A stretch of DNA of 64,000 nt from Bacteroidota bacterium (GCA_041658205.1 JBBAAO010000003.1:186001-250000), one strand, 5' to 3'; shown: positions 18,361 to 27,593, counted from the stretch's first letter. Numbers and translations: made by a program. Notes: a model not told the origin generated them from the letters alone.

Positions 18361-19677
18361 ATGAAACGTATTTTCCTTACGACTCTATTTTTTTACACAA
18401 TTTCTCTTACCGCATTTTCACAAAATATTTCCATTGAAGATTTTCGAATCCCCCAATCCGAATTTCTTCGAGTGACGGGAAATTTATCAGGATTTTATTG
18501 GAACCGTAACAGATCCAATGTATCGCCAAAAGAATATACTGAGCAACGATATGAATTTCGCACGGATGGACGTTATGGATATTTTAATGAAGAATATGCG
18601 CTATCCATTTCAACATTACTAAAAGGGAACCATCAGTCAACGAATGATGAATATCGCATTCCCAACCTTTCGAATCGCATCACCGAAAAAAAAGATCGTT
18701 TCATCACCTCCTTATCCGCACAGTATTCCCGCTATATAATTCCCGATCAGTGGTATCTCTTTATTCTTGAAGACATTTTTGCTAATTATTCATATACATA
18801 CTCCTATTCTTCGGACAGACAATCAAATAACTATTCTCAAAAATATAATTTCGCTGCAAACGACATCAACGCAGGTATTGGTTATGGAAAAATGCGGGAC
18901 GCAAGTGCTGTATTCACCGTTGTGAATATCATCGAAAAATTGAACAACGACGGGTACTTCATCCGCACTCTGACAAGAGACGAAATTATTGACATTGTAA
19001 ATATTATTGCAAAAAAAGAACAATACAATGTGTTACATGAGCGGTTTTCAAAATATTTGCTGGATGACGTTTTTAGTGTATTCCTTGAAAAAGGATTGGT
19101 AAAGAACGTCACGGCGTATGAAGTGTTGCGGGTTCATGAAGTTGTTGAACAATCGATATTTCCCCGTTTGTACGGATTTTCGATACAGGCAGGATATGGC
19201 GTTTACGGTTCATTGCATTATCCCAATCCCAATACGATCGGTGCCTCAACCTATTTCTTTGTAGAAGAAAACACCATTGCAAAAAAAGATGATGGAGTAA
19301 TTGTTCAAGCAGAATTTGGTTACCCCTTTTCTCTTTATCTTCATGCATATTTAAAGACCGAAGTAAACATTGAACGTGTCTATCCTAAAAAAAGGGACGC
19401 AGCAAATGTTGTTATGAGAATGTTTTATCAATTTAGCGACAAAATAGGAAGTGATCTTCAAATCGGTATTAAAAAAGATAAAGCAGACTGGGAAAATACC
19501 GTTATTGAACACCATTTTTCTTCGGCCAGTCTCGACACATATTATTATATCGAGAATGCTGTTTCATTATTTGCAAGAATTGAACATACTGACGAAATTG
19601 AAAAGATTAATCCTTCGTTGCCATATGTAGAATCCAATACGAAGATGAGTTTTGGAATTACCTATAGATTTTATTAG
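18361..19677 (+). CDS. Secreted/outer-membrane protein of unknown function
   Basis: I do not recognise the family. The frame is open from 18322, but the ATG at 18361 gives a classical signal peptide (MKRIFLTTLFFYTISLTAFS, cleavage after FSQ or nearby). The remaining 420 residues are rich in aromatic residues and alternating strands (for example LSGFYWNRNRSN, YGYFNEEYALSIS) and end in FGITYRFY, a terminal aromatic beta strand typical of outer-membrane beta-barrels. A middle helical insertion (VFTVVNIIEKL...VSVFLEKGLV) interrupts the strands. A barrel porin-like or surface protein is the best guess. It ends 12 bases before the dehydrogenase gene. Confidence 0.75.
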   Translation: MKRIFLTTLFFYTISLTAFSQNISIEDFRIPQSEFLRVTGNLSGFYWNRNRSNVSPKEYTEQRYEFRTDGRYGYFNEEYALSISTLLKGNHQSTNDEYRIPNLSNRITEKKDRFITSLSAQYSRYIIPDQWYLFILEDIFANYSYTYSYSSDRQSNNYSQKYNFAANDINAGIGYGKMRDASAVFTVVNIIEKLNNDGYFIRTLTRDEIIDIVNIIAKKEQYNVLHERFSKYLLDDVFSVFLEKGLVKNVTAYEVLRVHEVVEQSIFPRLYGFSIQAGYGVYGSLHYPNPNTIGASTYFFVEENTIAKKDDGVIVQAEFGYPFSLYLHAYLKTEVNIERVYPKKRDAANVVMRMFYQFSDKIGSDLQIGIKKDKADWENTVIEHHFSSASLDTYYYIENAVSLFARIEHTDEIEKINPSLPYVESNTKMSFGITYRFY

Positions 19678-19689
19678 CATGGGTTTATT

Positions 19690-20664
19690 ATGAATATTGT
19701 TGTCCTCGATGGTTTTACTCTCAATCCGGGTGATTTACAATGGAACGATCTTCTATCACTCGGAAACTGCACAATCTATGATCGAACCTCGATTGACGAT
19801 ATAGTTTCCCACGCAAAAAATGCAGAGATCATTCTTACAAACAAAGTTTCCCTTTCCCGCAACATTCTTGCACAGCTTCCAAAACTTCAATACATCGGTG
19901 TTCTGGCAACTGGATACAATATTGTTGATATCGCAGCAGCAAAAGAAAAAAATATCGTCGTCACGAATGTTCCAGCATATAGCACGCCATCCGTTGCTCA
20001 AACAGTTTTTGCACTGCTGTTGGAACTTACGCATCACACAGGTCATCATTCGAATGAAGTGCGCAAGGGACGCTGGAGTCAATCCCCCGATTTTTCATTT
20101 TGGGATTTTCCGCTGGTTGAACTTCAGGGAAAAACATTCGGCGTTATTGGTTTTGGAAATATCGGTCAAGCAGTAGCGCGGATTGCTTCTGCCTTCGGTA
20201 TGACTGTCATTATTTCTTCACGATCTGCTCCAACTTCCCAAGTCTCAAAGGCTCGGGAGATTTTTCCGAATTACGTATTTACCGACATGGAAACTCTTCT
20301 GAAATCTTCCGATGTTGTTTCACTTCACTGTTCATTACATGAACAGACGCACTTATTGATGAATGCGAACCGTCTTCGTTTAATGAAATCTTCTGCATAT
20401 CTCATCAATACTGGGCGCGGCTTACTTGTTGATGAGCAAGCTCTTGCTGATGCACTTAATACTGATCGACTTGCCGGTGCAGCACTTGATGTCTTGTCGA
20501 TCGAACCGCCGACAAAAGAAAATCCATTGCTCACAGCAAAAAATTGCATTATCACACCGCATATCGCATGGGCTTCCATATCGGCTCGGCAACGGTTAAT
20601 GAATACGGCTGTCGATAATATCCGGCAGTATCTCAACGGCTCGCCAATCAATACTGTTTCATAA
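19690..20664 (+). CDS. D-2-hydroxyacid dehydrogenase (glycerate/phosphoglycerate dehydrogenase-like)
   Basis: NAD-dependent oxidoreductase of 324 residues. The substrate-domain block is YIGVLATGYNIVDIAAAK, the NAD-binding loop is GFGNIGQAVARIA, the catalytic Arg is in NTGRGLLVDE, the Glu in DVLSIEPP and the His in ITPHIAWAS. WSQSPDFSFWDFPLVEL matches the hydroxypyruvate/glycerate dehydrogenase (HprA) subgroup more than SerA, and there is no C-terminal ACT domain. Proximity to serB makes a role around hydroxypyruvate/serine metabolism plausible but not proven. Confidence 0.93.
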   Translation: MNIVVLDGFTLNPGDLQWNDLLSLGNCTIYDRTSIDDIVSHAKNAEIILTNKVSLSRNILAQLPKLQYIGVLATGYNIVDIAAAKEKNIVVTNVPAYSTPSVAQTVFALLLELTHHTGHHSNEVRKGRWSQSPDFSFWDFPLVELQGKTFGVIGFGNIGQAVARIASAFGMTVIISSRSAPTSQVSKAREIFPNYVFTDMETLLKSSDVVSLHCSLHEQTHLLMNANRLRLMKSSAYLINTGRGLLVDEQALADALNTDRLAGAALDVLSIEPPTKENPLLTAKNCIITPHIAWASISARQRLMNTAVDNIRQYLNGSPINTVS

Positions 20665-20677
20665 ATTGGAGAATTGT

Positions 20678-21079
20678 ATGAAAATGATTTCGTTGTTCCT
20701 TGTGGCATCGTCCATCCTCTTTGCACAAAACCCGGATGGAAAAAATGCATCATTGCATCTGACCCCTTCCTGGCAATGGGGAAATACTGCAATCGATCGC
20801 AACACAACGGTATGGCTTCCCGCTTCCATGTCGTACGAATCCCAATATACAACGAATCAATATTCCGGTACAATTCACTATCCGTATGCCTTTGGTATTC
20901 ATGCGTTGTTGAAAATGCCGACAACATCGTTTCTGACAATGAGTCTCTCCTATTCATTGAATCAGCGATTTGAAGAAGATACAGATTACCGTCATTATTG
21001 GAGATTGAATGGGAATATTCACAAAATTGATTTTACTGTAAGCATGTATAATATATTTTCCGTTTATCAAGGCGATTGA
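20678..21079 (+). CDS. Small secreted protein, function unknown
   Basis: A 133-residue exported protein: signal peptide MKMISLFLVASSILFAQ, then aromatic-rich alternating strands (LTPSWQWGN, WLPASMSYESQY, TMSLSYSLNQRF, YRHYWRLNGNI). The ATG at 20678 has GGAG 8 bases upstream; an in-frame TTG at 20666 is ignored. It may be a small outer-membrane barrel or a lone barrel fragment. It overlaps nothing and lies between the dehydrogenase and the Nudix gene with gaps of 13 and 3 bases, so it is probably in the same transcript. Confidence 0.7.
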   Translation: MKMISLFLVASSILFAQNPDGKNASLHLTPSWQWGNTAIDRNTTVWLPASMSYESQYTTNQYSGTIHYPYAFGIHALLKMPTTSFLTMSLSYSLNQRFEEDTDYRHYWRLNGNIHKIDFTVSMYNIFSVYQGD

Positions 21080-21082
21080 ACA

Positions 21083-21625
21083 ATGCATCGAAATAATCTT
21101 CTTCAAAAACTCCGAACATATCATCCTGCAGACACTCATGAAATGTCGATGCATCAACGTATCATTGAATTTGTAGAAACCCAGCCCGAATGTTTTGAAC
21201 GGACATTGTTGATTGGACATATCACTGCATCAGCATTGATCGTCAACAGACAACGGACCCACACGTTAATGACCCATCATCACAAATTGGAAAAATGGCT
21301 GCAGCTCGGCGGCCATTCGGACGGAGATCCGGATCCGTTGAATGTTGCACTGCGTGAAGCAGAAGAAGAATCCGGGATAAAAGGTATCATTCCGGTATCA
21401 AAAGATATTTTTGATGTGGATGTACACCCTATCCCCGCCCGTAAAAATGAACCTGAACATTTTCATTATGATATTCGATTTCTCTTTGAAGCAAACGATT
21501 CACACGAATTAACAATAACAGCCGAATCAAAAGATCTTGCCTGGATTCCACTATACACAATAGAAAATTACACAACCGAAGAATCTATTTTGCGAATGGT
21601 GCGTAAACTTCAAGCATCAAAATGA
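21083..21625 (+). CDS. Nudix hydrolase
   Basis: A 180-residue Nudix-fold hydrolase, a family that cleaves nucleoside diphosphates linked to another moiety. The Nudix box is visible as GGHSDGDPDPLNVALREAEEE followed by SGI, with the metal-binding REAEEE intact; the box is slightly expanded before the REUxEE part, as in the cd03674 subgroup with KWLQLGGHSDGD. The specific substrate is unknown. Its stop overlaps the start of the following histidine kinase by four bases (ATGA), so the two are translationally coupled. Confidence 0.9.
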   Translation: MHRNNLLQKLRTYHPADTHEMSMHQRIIEFVETQPECFERTLLIGHITASALIVNRQRTHTLMTHHHKLEKWLQLGGHSDGDPDPLNVALREAEEESGIKGIIPVSKDIFDVDVHPIPARKNEPEHFHYDIRFLFEANDSHELTITAESKDLAWIPLYTIENYTTEESILRMVRKLQASK

Positions 21626-23112
21626 ATAACAGCACAAAAATATTTCTGATTCTTTTCTGCATTGTTCTTCTGCCGGCAATCTTTTATTCCGTGTATGAAA
21701 TCTCATCTCTGGATGATACTGAAGAGATGGTGTCACAAATGTATCAGCGCCAATTGGATGCCGTTCTCTTTTCCGTCAATCAATATACGCTGGACGTTGC
21801 CTCCGGCTGGGCAACGCAGATAGAGAATGGGTTGACGAAAAATCGCTTCGATCAACTTCTTCAATCTAATCCATCGATTGAATCGATTATTATTTCTGAC
21901 ACACAATTTGTTTCCTGGTCATCATTCCCCGTTCGGCGGCCAGAATATTTCAACCGATTTCATTTATTCACAGAAAAAATTGATCGGTTACTCCGTTATC
22001 GTTCTGCATCGTACCGTAAACTTGAACCGGTGATCGATTCAGATTCAACCTTCATGATTCTCTTTGCATCCTCAACATCATCGCAGATTATCGGAATCAT
22101 GATTAATAACGAACGGTTCATTAATGACATTATCGGAAAAAAATTGAGCGATATTGCCGAAAATGATTTTATCTTCACAGTGAACAGAGTATCAACTGCA
22201 AAGAGAGTGTTTTCCACAATACCATTGGTTGATGAATCATTCTCTCATCAACGACCGTTGTGGATATTTCCGGATCATGTTGTGAAGATTCGCTTGCGCG
22301 GCATTACCATCCAGGAAGCTGCAAGCGAACGGTTTTACAGAAATTTGATTTTGATTATTTTGCTCGATGTAATTTTACTCGCCGGCGCTTTCTTTGTCTA
22401 TCGTCTTATTAAGCGTGAGATGGAACTTGTTGCCATGAAATCCGATTTCGTTTCCAATGTCTCCCACGAATTGCGGACTCCTCTTTCCCTCATTCGAATG
22501 TTTGCCGAAACATTAGAGATGAAGCGCGTTAAGACCGAAAAAAAGAAACGGGAATATTACGGCATTATTTTACATGAAACCGAGCGACTTACCCGTTTAA
22601 TCAACAACATCTTGAATTTTTCACGGATGGAATCGAAAACTAGGAAATATAATCTTAGACCCACTGATATTAATGAAGTCATTTCATCCGTTCTGATGAT
22701 TTATTCTTACCAGTTGGAGAAATTGGATTTTACGGTTGAAACATCTCTTTCAAAAAATCTTCCTCGTGTTGCGGTTGATGAAGAAGCTTTTGCCGAAGCT
22801 CTGCACAATCTTATTGATAACGCGATAAAATACAGCGGAGAAAATGAATATCTTCGCATTGCTACTTCTCGAATGAATAAGTCTGTCATTGTTGAGATAG
22901 AAGATCATGGAATTGGCATTGCCCCGGAACATCACTCCAAAATCTTCGAAAAATTTTACCGGGTAACTCAAGGCCTAGTCCATACCGCCAAAGGTAGCGG
23001 ACTTGGACTAGCAATTGTTCAACATATTATTCAATCGCACAATGGAGCAATTTCCATCAACAGCCAGGTCGGAAAAGGGAGCCGGTTTACGATAACTTTA
23101 CCTTTCACATAA
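21622..23112 (+). CDS. Membrane sensor histidine kinase
   Basis: A 496-residue two-component sensor. It has a membrane segment at about residues 6-24, a periplasmic sensor region of about 215 residues without recognisable domain, a second membrane segment (LILIILLDVILLAGAFFVY), then HisKA with the phospho-acceptor in VSHELRTPLSL (His 282) and HATPase with N box HNLIDNAIKYS, G1 DHGIGIAPEH and G2 GSGLGLAIVQH. The partner is very probably the OmpR-family regulator at 23367, separated by a 254-base spacer filled with a dispersed repeat. The signal is unknown. Confidence 0.95.
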   Translation: MNNSTKIFLILFCIVLLPAIFYSVYEISSLDDTEEMVSQMYQRQLDAVLFSVNQYTLDVASGWATQIENGLTKNRFDQLLQSNPSIESIIISDTQFVSWSSFPVRRPEYFNRFHLFTEKIDRLLRYRSASYRKLEPVIDSDSTFMILFASSTSSQIIGIMINNERFINDIIGKKLSDIAENDFIFTVNRVSTAKRVFSTIPLVDESFSHQRPLWIFPDHVVKIRLRGITIQEAASERFYRNLILIILLDVILLAGAFFVYRLIKREMELVAMKSDFVSNVSHELRTPLSLIRMFAETLEMKRVKTEKKKREYYGIILHETERLTRLINNILNFSRMESKTRKYNLRPTDINEVISSVLMIYSYQLEKLDFTVETSLSKNLPRVAVDEEAFAEALHNLIDNAIKYSGENEYLRIATSRMNKSVIVEIEDHGIGIAPEHHSKIFEKFYRVTQGLVHTAKGSGLGLAIVQHIIQSHNGAISINSQVGKGSRFTITLPFT

Positions 23113-23140
23113 TTGATGTTACGCTATGCAAAAAAAACGG

Positions 23141-23295
23141 TCATTCTGAATCCCGATGTTACCCTGAGCGGCCTGTCCGCCGTCTTTTTGGCGGATTGAC
23201 GGAAGCGAAGGGTATCGGGATGAAGAATCTGAGATTACGAACAGATTCTTCGCTGCGCTTTAAAAAGAAAAACTCTCCGGCTTGCTCAGAATGGC
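23141..23295. repeat. Dispersed intergenic hairpin repeat (TCATTCTGAATCC family), copy A
   Basis: About 155 bases beginning TCATTCTGAATCCCGATG and ending GCTTGCTCAGAATGGC. It contains internal inverted repeats: GTCCGCCGTC/GGCGGATTGACGG and GATTCTTCGCTGCGC opposite GAAGCGAAG-type sequence. The ends are near-complementary (TCATTCTGA/TCAGAATGG), so it can fold into one long hairpin. A second copy lies at 62417-62556. It separates a sensor kinase from its presumed regulator. Confidence 0.75.
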
Positions 23296-23366
23296 GATAT
23301 ATTTTAAAATGGCTGCTGTCATTTAAAAATATATCGATGCAAAAATTACCATTAACATAAAAAAAT

Positions 23367-24050
23367 ATGGCACGCATACTTGTTATTGAAGACGAACCCG
23401 AAATGCAGCGCGGTCTCCGCGATAATCTAGAGTTTGAAGGATACAATGTTACCGTCGTCGGCGATGGAAAAAAAGGATTAGAGACGATTCGTGATAAAAA
23501 ATTCGATCTTATCCTGCTGGATGTGATGCTTCCCGGAATGTCCGGATTCGATATCTGCAAAAAAGCACGGACCGATGGAATAACAACTCCCATCATTATG
23601 CTTACCGCAAAAGGTGAAGAAGTTGACAAAGTGCTCGGACTTGAATTCGGCGCCGACGACTACATTACCAAACCATTCAGTTTGCGCGAACTGCTTGCAC
23701 GCGTCAAAGCTGTTTTACGAAGAACTCCCTCAGAAAAAATTTCAAAAGCATTGAAAGTAACTCTTGGACTTTTGGAAATTGATTTTGAAACCTACACAGC
23801 GGTTAAAAAAGGGAAATCAGTCGCAATGACATCCAAAGATTTCGAGATCCTCCGCTATCTGTGGCAGCATCAGCAGCAGGTGATCACCCGTGACGATCTG
23901 TTGAAGCATGTCTGGGGATACGATGAATCGATCTCTTCCCGCACTGTCGATAATTTCATCGTTAAACTTAGAAAAAATATCGAAAAAGATCCTTCTCGCC
24001 CTAAGCACATTATAACCATGCATGGGACCGGGTATAAATTAATACCTTAA
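23367..24050 (+). CDS. OmpR/PhoB-family response regulator
   Basis: A 227-residue transcription factor: receiver domain with acidic pocket EDE (residues 8-10), phospho-acceptor Asp 52 in LILLDVMLPGMSG, Thr in MLTAKG and Lys in YITKPF; then a winged-helix DNA-binding domain (MTSKDFEILRYLWQHQQQVITRDDLLKHVWGY, ending HGTGYKLIP). Presumed target of the kinase at 21622. A rho-independent terminator follows about 100 bases after the stop. Confidence 0.95.
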   Translation: MARILVIEDEPEMQRGLRDNLEFEGYNVTVVGDGKKGLETIRDKKFDLILLDVMLPGMSGFDICKKARTDGITTPIIMLTAKGEEVDKVLGLEFGADDYITKPFSLRELLARVKAVLRRTPSEKISKALKVTLGLLEIDFETYTAVKKGKSVAMTSKDFEILRYLWQHQQQVITRDDLLKHVWGYDESISSRTVDNFIVKLRKNIEKDPSRPKHIITMHGTGYKLIP

Positions 24051-24146
24051 GAAGATTTCTCAAAAATATTTTCTATCGTTCTCCAATTAGGGCTTCATTT
24101 CGAGTATAATATAAATATAGTATTAACTGAAAAATTAAAAAACCAA

Positions 24147-24173
24147 GCCTGCTCTCAGCCGGCAGGCTTTTTT
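24147..24173 (+). terminator. Rho-independent terminator after the response regulator
   Basis: The stem GCCTGC/GCAGGC with a 9-base loop is followed by six T (after the closing C), and preceded by an A-run. It is about 96 bases after the regulator stop codon. Confidence 0.8.
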
Positions 24174-24279
24174 GTTTTCCTCCCTCTTCCCTTCGTGACA
24201 TCTTTTTACATCTTCTGACTTGCGGAAGACACGCTTAATATCAATCCGTGGTATATTAAATCAAAAAAAGGCAACAACT

Positions 24280-25338
24280 ATGAAACAATTGATGGCAATT
24301 CTTGTTATCACTACAACGCTGTTTGGCATCCAACGAGATGATCCCCGTCAGGTGATCGATCTGCGCGGCAAGTGGAAATTCGAAATCGGCGACAGCAAAA
24401 AATATTCCGATCCCAATTTTGACGATAAAAAATGGGACGAGATCTTTGTTCCTGCAGACTGGGAAAACGAAGGATTTGCCGGATATGACGGATATGCCTG
24501 GTATCGAAAAACGTTCACGCTGTCAGCCGATATGAAGGGGAAAAAGCTTTTTTTACATCTCGGGTATGTGGATGATGCCTGCGCAGTGTATGTCAATGGA
24601 AAACTTATCGGTGAAGGGGGAAGATTCGAACCCGATTTTTTAACGGCATACAATCAAGAACAGAAAATGTTCATTCCATCAGATATTCTCCTGTACGGAA
24701 AAGAGAATATCATTGCCGTCCGTGTGTTTGATACAATGCAGAACGGCGGCATTGTGCGGGGCAAAATCGGCATCTTCGAACATGTCGATGAAATCCCTCT
24801 TGTTGTGGAATTTCCCGAACGATGGAAATTTAAAACCGGTGATCATGACGATTGGAAAAATCCGGAGTTCAATGATAGTGGTTGGGATAAGCTTCTTGTC
24901 CCTGCGAAATGGGATTTTCAAGGATATCGAGATTATAACGGCTACGCATGGTACCGTGTAACCTTCGATATGCCGAAAAATTATTCCGATGGTCGATTGG
25001 TATTGATGCTCGGGATGATCGATGACGTAGACGAAACATATTTGAACGGAGAACAGATAGGTAAAACCGGACGCCTCCGAAGAAATGGAGACATTTCCAC
25101 CAATAACGATTACATCAAAATCAGAGGATACGAAATTCCGAGATCGCTGTTAAAAGAAAAGAATAATGTTGTTGCTGTGCGCGTTTATGATGGATTAATG
25201 GATGGTGGCATTTATAGCGGTCCAATTGGGATTGTCAGTGAAAAAGATTTTTCACGATGGGAACGGAAAGCAAATCGATGGAACAATTACGACGATAATC
25301 CAATTGATCGGTTTCTTCGGAAATTGTTTAGTAATTAG
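24280..25338 (+). CDS. Secreted protein of two tandem GH2-type sugar-binding (galactose-binding-like) domains, no catalytic domain
   Basis: With the ATG at 24280 the product has 352 residues and a short signal peptide (MKQLMAILVITTTLFG). The rest is two repeats of about 145 residues. Each has GKWKFEIGD or ERWKFKTGD, then a block such as FDDKKWDEIFVPADWENEGF or FNDSGWDKLLVPAKWDFQGY, then GYAWYR.TF, a YVNG/YLNG...IG turn and an N.IAVRV.D strand. This is the N-terminal jelly-roll domain of glycoside hydrolase family 2, but the catalytic TIM barrel is absent. A surface or periplasmic carbohydrate-binding role is likely; the ligand is unknown. Confidence 0.85.
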   Translation: MKQLMAILVITTTLFGIQRDDPRQVIDLRGKWKFEIGDSKKYSDPNFDDKKWDEIFVPADWENEGFAGYDGYAWYRKTFTLSADMKGKKLFLHLGYVDDACAVYVNGKLIGEGGRFEPDFLTAYNQEQKMFIPSDILLYGKENIIAVRVFDTMQNGGIVRGKIGIFEHVDEIPLVVEFPERWKFKTGDHDDWKNPEFNDSGWDKLLVPAKWDFQGYRDYNGYAWYRVTFDMPKNYSDGRLVLMLGMIDDVDETYLNGEQIGKTGRLRRNGDISTNNDYIKIRGYEIPRSLLKEKNNVVAVRVYDGLMDGGIYSGPIGIVSEKDFSRWERKANRWNNYDDNPIDRFLRKLFSN

Positions 25339-25347
25339 GGAAAACAA

Positions 25348-25773
25348 ATGAAAACAATAGCTCAACAATACACTGTTTTTCTTTTCCTCTTCACGATACT
25401 AACAGCAGCACAACCGGTAACGCTAAAATTCGGGACCATGGAAGCGCGAATTGAATTTGCCAAAAAAAATATTGCGTTTGGATTGCACTCGGAAAACAGT
25501 GGTGTAGTGGAATCGCTCTTGATGCTAACGGCAAAATTAGCGGTAACCCACCCAACGGAAAATATGACAAAGATTGTATCCATCGTCGATAGTCTTGCTG
25601 TATCAAGCACTTCTGCACCATTGCGGTACAAAGCATACATTGTTTCGAATATTTGTTCCGATCCTGCATGGTTTGATCAAAACGATCTCAAAACGTCGAC
25701 GATACCGGATCATTTTTTTATGATCGCGGCAAGACGATTGGAACGTAAAATGCTCGGAATAAGTTCTCGATAA
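25348..25773 (+). CDS. Small exported protein, function unknown
   Basis: A 141-residue protein with a signal peptide (about residues 1-21, FLFLFTILTAAQP) and a mostly helical mature part (FGTMEARIEFAKKNIAFGLHSENSGVVESLLMLTAKL) that has the feel of a HEAT/TPR-like or 'four-helix' repeat. I do not recognise a family. It begins 9 bases after the tandem sugar-binding protein and is probably co-transcribed with it. Confidence 0.7.
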   Translation: MKTIAQQYTVFLFLFTILTAAQPVTLKFGTMEARIEFAKKNIAFGLHSENSGVVESLLMLTAKLAVTHPTENMTKIVSIVDSLAVSSTSAPLRYKAYIVSNICSDPAWFDQNDLKTSTIPDHFFMIAARRLERKMLGISSR

Positions 25774-26045
25774 TTACTCTTCCGGCCCCCACCGCCACAA
25801 CCCGAAGTCTGTACGATTCCGGTTGATTATTTTGTAAACACGCTTAACCGCTGCCACGAAAGCACAAAAACACTAAATTTCTTTAAAATATTTTTTTTGT
25901 TATTCTGAGTAAGCCTAAGATTTTTTGAAACTAAGCGCAGCGAAGCTCCGTTGTTCGGGGTGCCGTGCGTTAAAAAACATATCGGCAAATCTGATACTTA
26001 TTTCAAATTCTTTTTCCCATCTCAATAGATTTTCCATAAAATCAA

Positions 26046-26180
26046 TGAATGAATGTCCTCGCGGCAAGCCGCGAGGTATCTTGTCATGCCAGCGTACGCT
26101 GGCATCCAGGTCCTGGATTCCGGCTTTCGCCGGAATGACGCCGCAAGCCGCGGGGAATTAGACCCTTAAGAGATTAAAGT
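26046..26180. repeat. Mosaic hairpin repeat (TGAATGAATGTCC family), copy 1
   Basis: The gene-free spacer 25774-26279 holds this 135-base element. It is a row of perfect hairpins: CCTCGCGGCAAGCCGCGAGG (26057-26076), GCCAGCGTACGCTGGC, CCAGGTCCTGG and TTCCGGCTTTCGCCGGAA, and ends GACCCTTAAG.GATTAAAGT. A second, longer copy lies at 30446-30664. The part of the spacer before it (about 25900-25975) carries a weak TTATTCTGAGTAAGCC match to the 23.1-kb repeat family. Confidence 0.85.
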
Positions 26181-26279
26181 ATATCTGATTTTACGCCAAT
26201 GATGTTTTTGACGCATTATTTAGCTTTTTCATAACACTCTTACGCATCTTTCCTGAATATTTTTTTTGTATCTTTTGCC

Positions 26280-27593
26280 ATGGCAAAATCAAAAACTCAA
26301 AAAGCGTGGGTTGTTTCGGCAGATATGGGATATGGACACCAGCGCGCAGTCTTTCCGTTAAAGGATATTGCAGAAGAAGGACTCATTACCGTTGGTAAAA
26401 ATGATAACTCAACTGAAAAAGAGAAAAAACAGTGGACGCGCCTGTTGAATGTCTATGAATCATTTTCCCGTGCACGCGGAATACCGGTGATCGGTAAACC
26501 GATTTTTGCCATGCTCGATACACTCATGCATATTCCCTCCTTCTATCCGATTCGAAATCTCTCACACAGCACCTATCAAGTGGATCTTTTGGAAAAAAAT
26601 ATCAACAACGGAATATGCACAGGGATGTTGGAAAAGATTTCCACAAAACAGCTTCCGCTGATTACATCCTTTTACGCTCCTGCTATCGCGGCAGATATGA
26701 AAGGATATGACCCGACCTATTGTATTGTCTGCGATGCGGATATTAATCGCGTGTGGGTAGCGAAACAGCCGTGGGACAGCCGGATCAATTATTTTGCTCC
26801 GTGTGGAAAAGCAGCCCAGCGGTTAAAATCGTATGGCGTACCGGAAGAGAGAATCTTTTTAACAGGATTTCCTCTTCCACAAGATCTGGTCGGAAAAGGG
26901 CTTTCAGTTCTAAAGCATGATCTGGGGCAGCGATTGTTCCACCTCGATCCGCAAAATCGGTTTTGGACAATGCATAAAAAAAATGTGGAACATTTTCTCG
27001 GAAAGAAAAATTGTGTATTTAAGTATGGTAGAAAACTGACGATCACCTATGCGGTGGGTGGCGCAGGCGCGCAAAAAGAGATCGGCGCAAGTATTGTTAA
27101 CAGCTTGAGACACAAAATTATTGGAAATGAAGTGAAGATCAATCTTGTTGCCGGAATCCGCCCGGAAGTGCGCTCATATTTTGAAGATGTAAAAAAGGAA
27201 TACCGGTCGGAAAATATTTCCATTTTATATGGCGAAACACTGCATGATTATTTTCAGAAATTCAATAATGCAATGCGAACAACCGATATCTTGTGGACAA
27301 AACCAAGTGAGCTTTCCTTCTATGCAGGTCTCGGCATTCCTATCATTATGACACCGACCATCGGTTCGCAAGAACGATTTAATCGTCAGTGGTTGTTTGA
27401 AATCCACGCAGGAATGAAACAGGAAGATCCGAACTTTACTGAGCAATGGCTTTATGATCTATTGGACAACGGCACCATTGCTGATATGGCGTGGTCCGGA
27501 TTTTTAAAAGCACGAAAACTCGGCACAGAAAAAATTATGGAAGTCTTGCGCTCAGGTTCGATGACACGCAGTAGTTCACCCTTGGAACGGTAA
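26280..27593 (+). CDS. GT-B glycosyltransferase, MurG/MGDG-synthase-like (divergent)
   Basis: A 437-residue cytoplasmic or membrane-peripheral protein. The N-terminal glycine loop ADMGYGHQRAVFPL is the nucleotide-sugar/acceptor motif of family GT28 (MurG, MGDG synthases). The C-terminal half has GGAGAQKE (donor phosphate loop), then ILWTKPSELSFYAGLGIPIIMTP, corresponding to the 'KPGG.T..E' donor-binding motif in a modified form (Pro-Ser-Glu), and ends with an irregular tail. It is followed 18 bases later by a second protein of the same superfamily. A glycolipid or cell-wall glycan transferase is likely; donor and acceptor are unknown. Confidence 0.75.
   Translation: MAKSKTQKAWVVSADMGYGHQRAVFPLKDIAEEGLITVGKNDNSTEKEKKQWTRLLNVYESFSRARGIPVIGKPIFAMLDTLMHIPSFYPIRNLSHSTYQVDLLEKNINNGICTGMLEKISTKQLPLITSFYAPAIAADMKGYDPTYCIVCDADINRVWVAKQPWDSRINYFAPCGKAAQRLKSYGVPEERIFLTGFPLPQDLVGKGLSVLKHDLGQRLFHLDPQNRFWTMHKKNVEHFLGKKNCVFKYGRKLTITYAVGGAGAQKEIGASIVNSLRHKIIGNEVKINLVAGIRPEVRSYFEDVKKEYRSENISILYGETLHDYFQKFNNAMRTTDILWTKPSELSFYAGLGIPIIMTPTIGSQERFNRQWLFEIHAGMKQEDPNFTEQWLYDLLDNGTIADMAWSGFLKARKLGTEKIMEVLRSGSMTRSSSPLER

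Noticed and set aside
20325..20957. 210-codon minus-strand frame across the D-2-hydroxyacid dehydrogenase end and the small secreted protein
   Set aside because: Antisense to two genes with clear signatures or signal peptide; no homologous motif and no promoter or ribosome site.
23159..23629. 156-codon minus-strand frame over the repeat and the response regulator
   Set aside because: Half of it is repeat DNA and the rest is antisense to the receiver domain; peptide is repeat-derived.
25925..26161. Short frame with NECPRGKPRGIL-type peptide, and the similar one at 30355-30588
   Set aside because: Both peptides come from the mosaic hairpin repeat, not from a gene; the second also overlaps the end of the T9SS protein gene in another frame.
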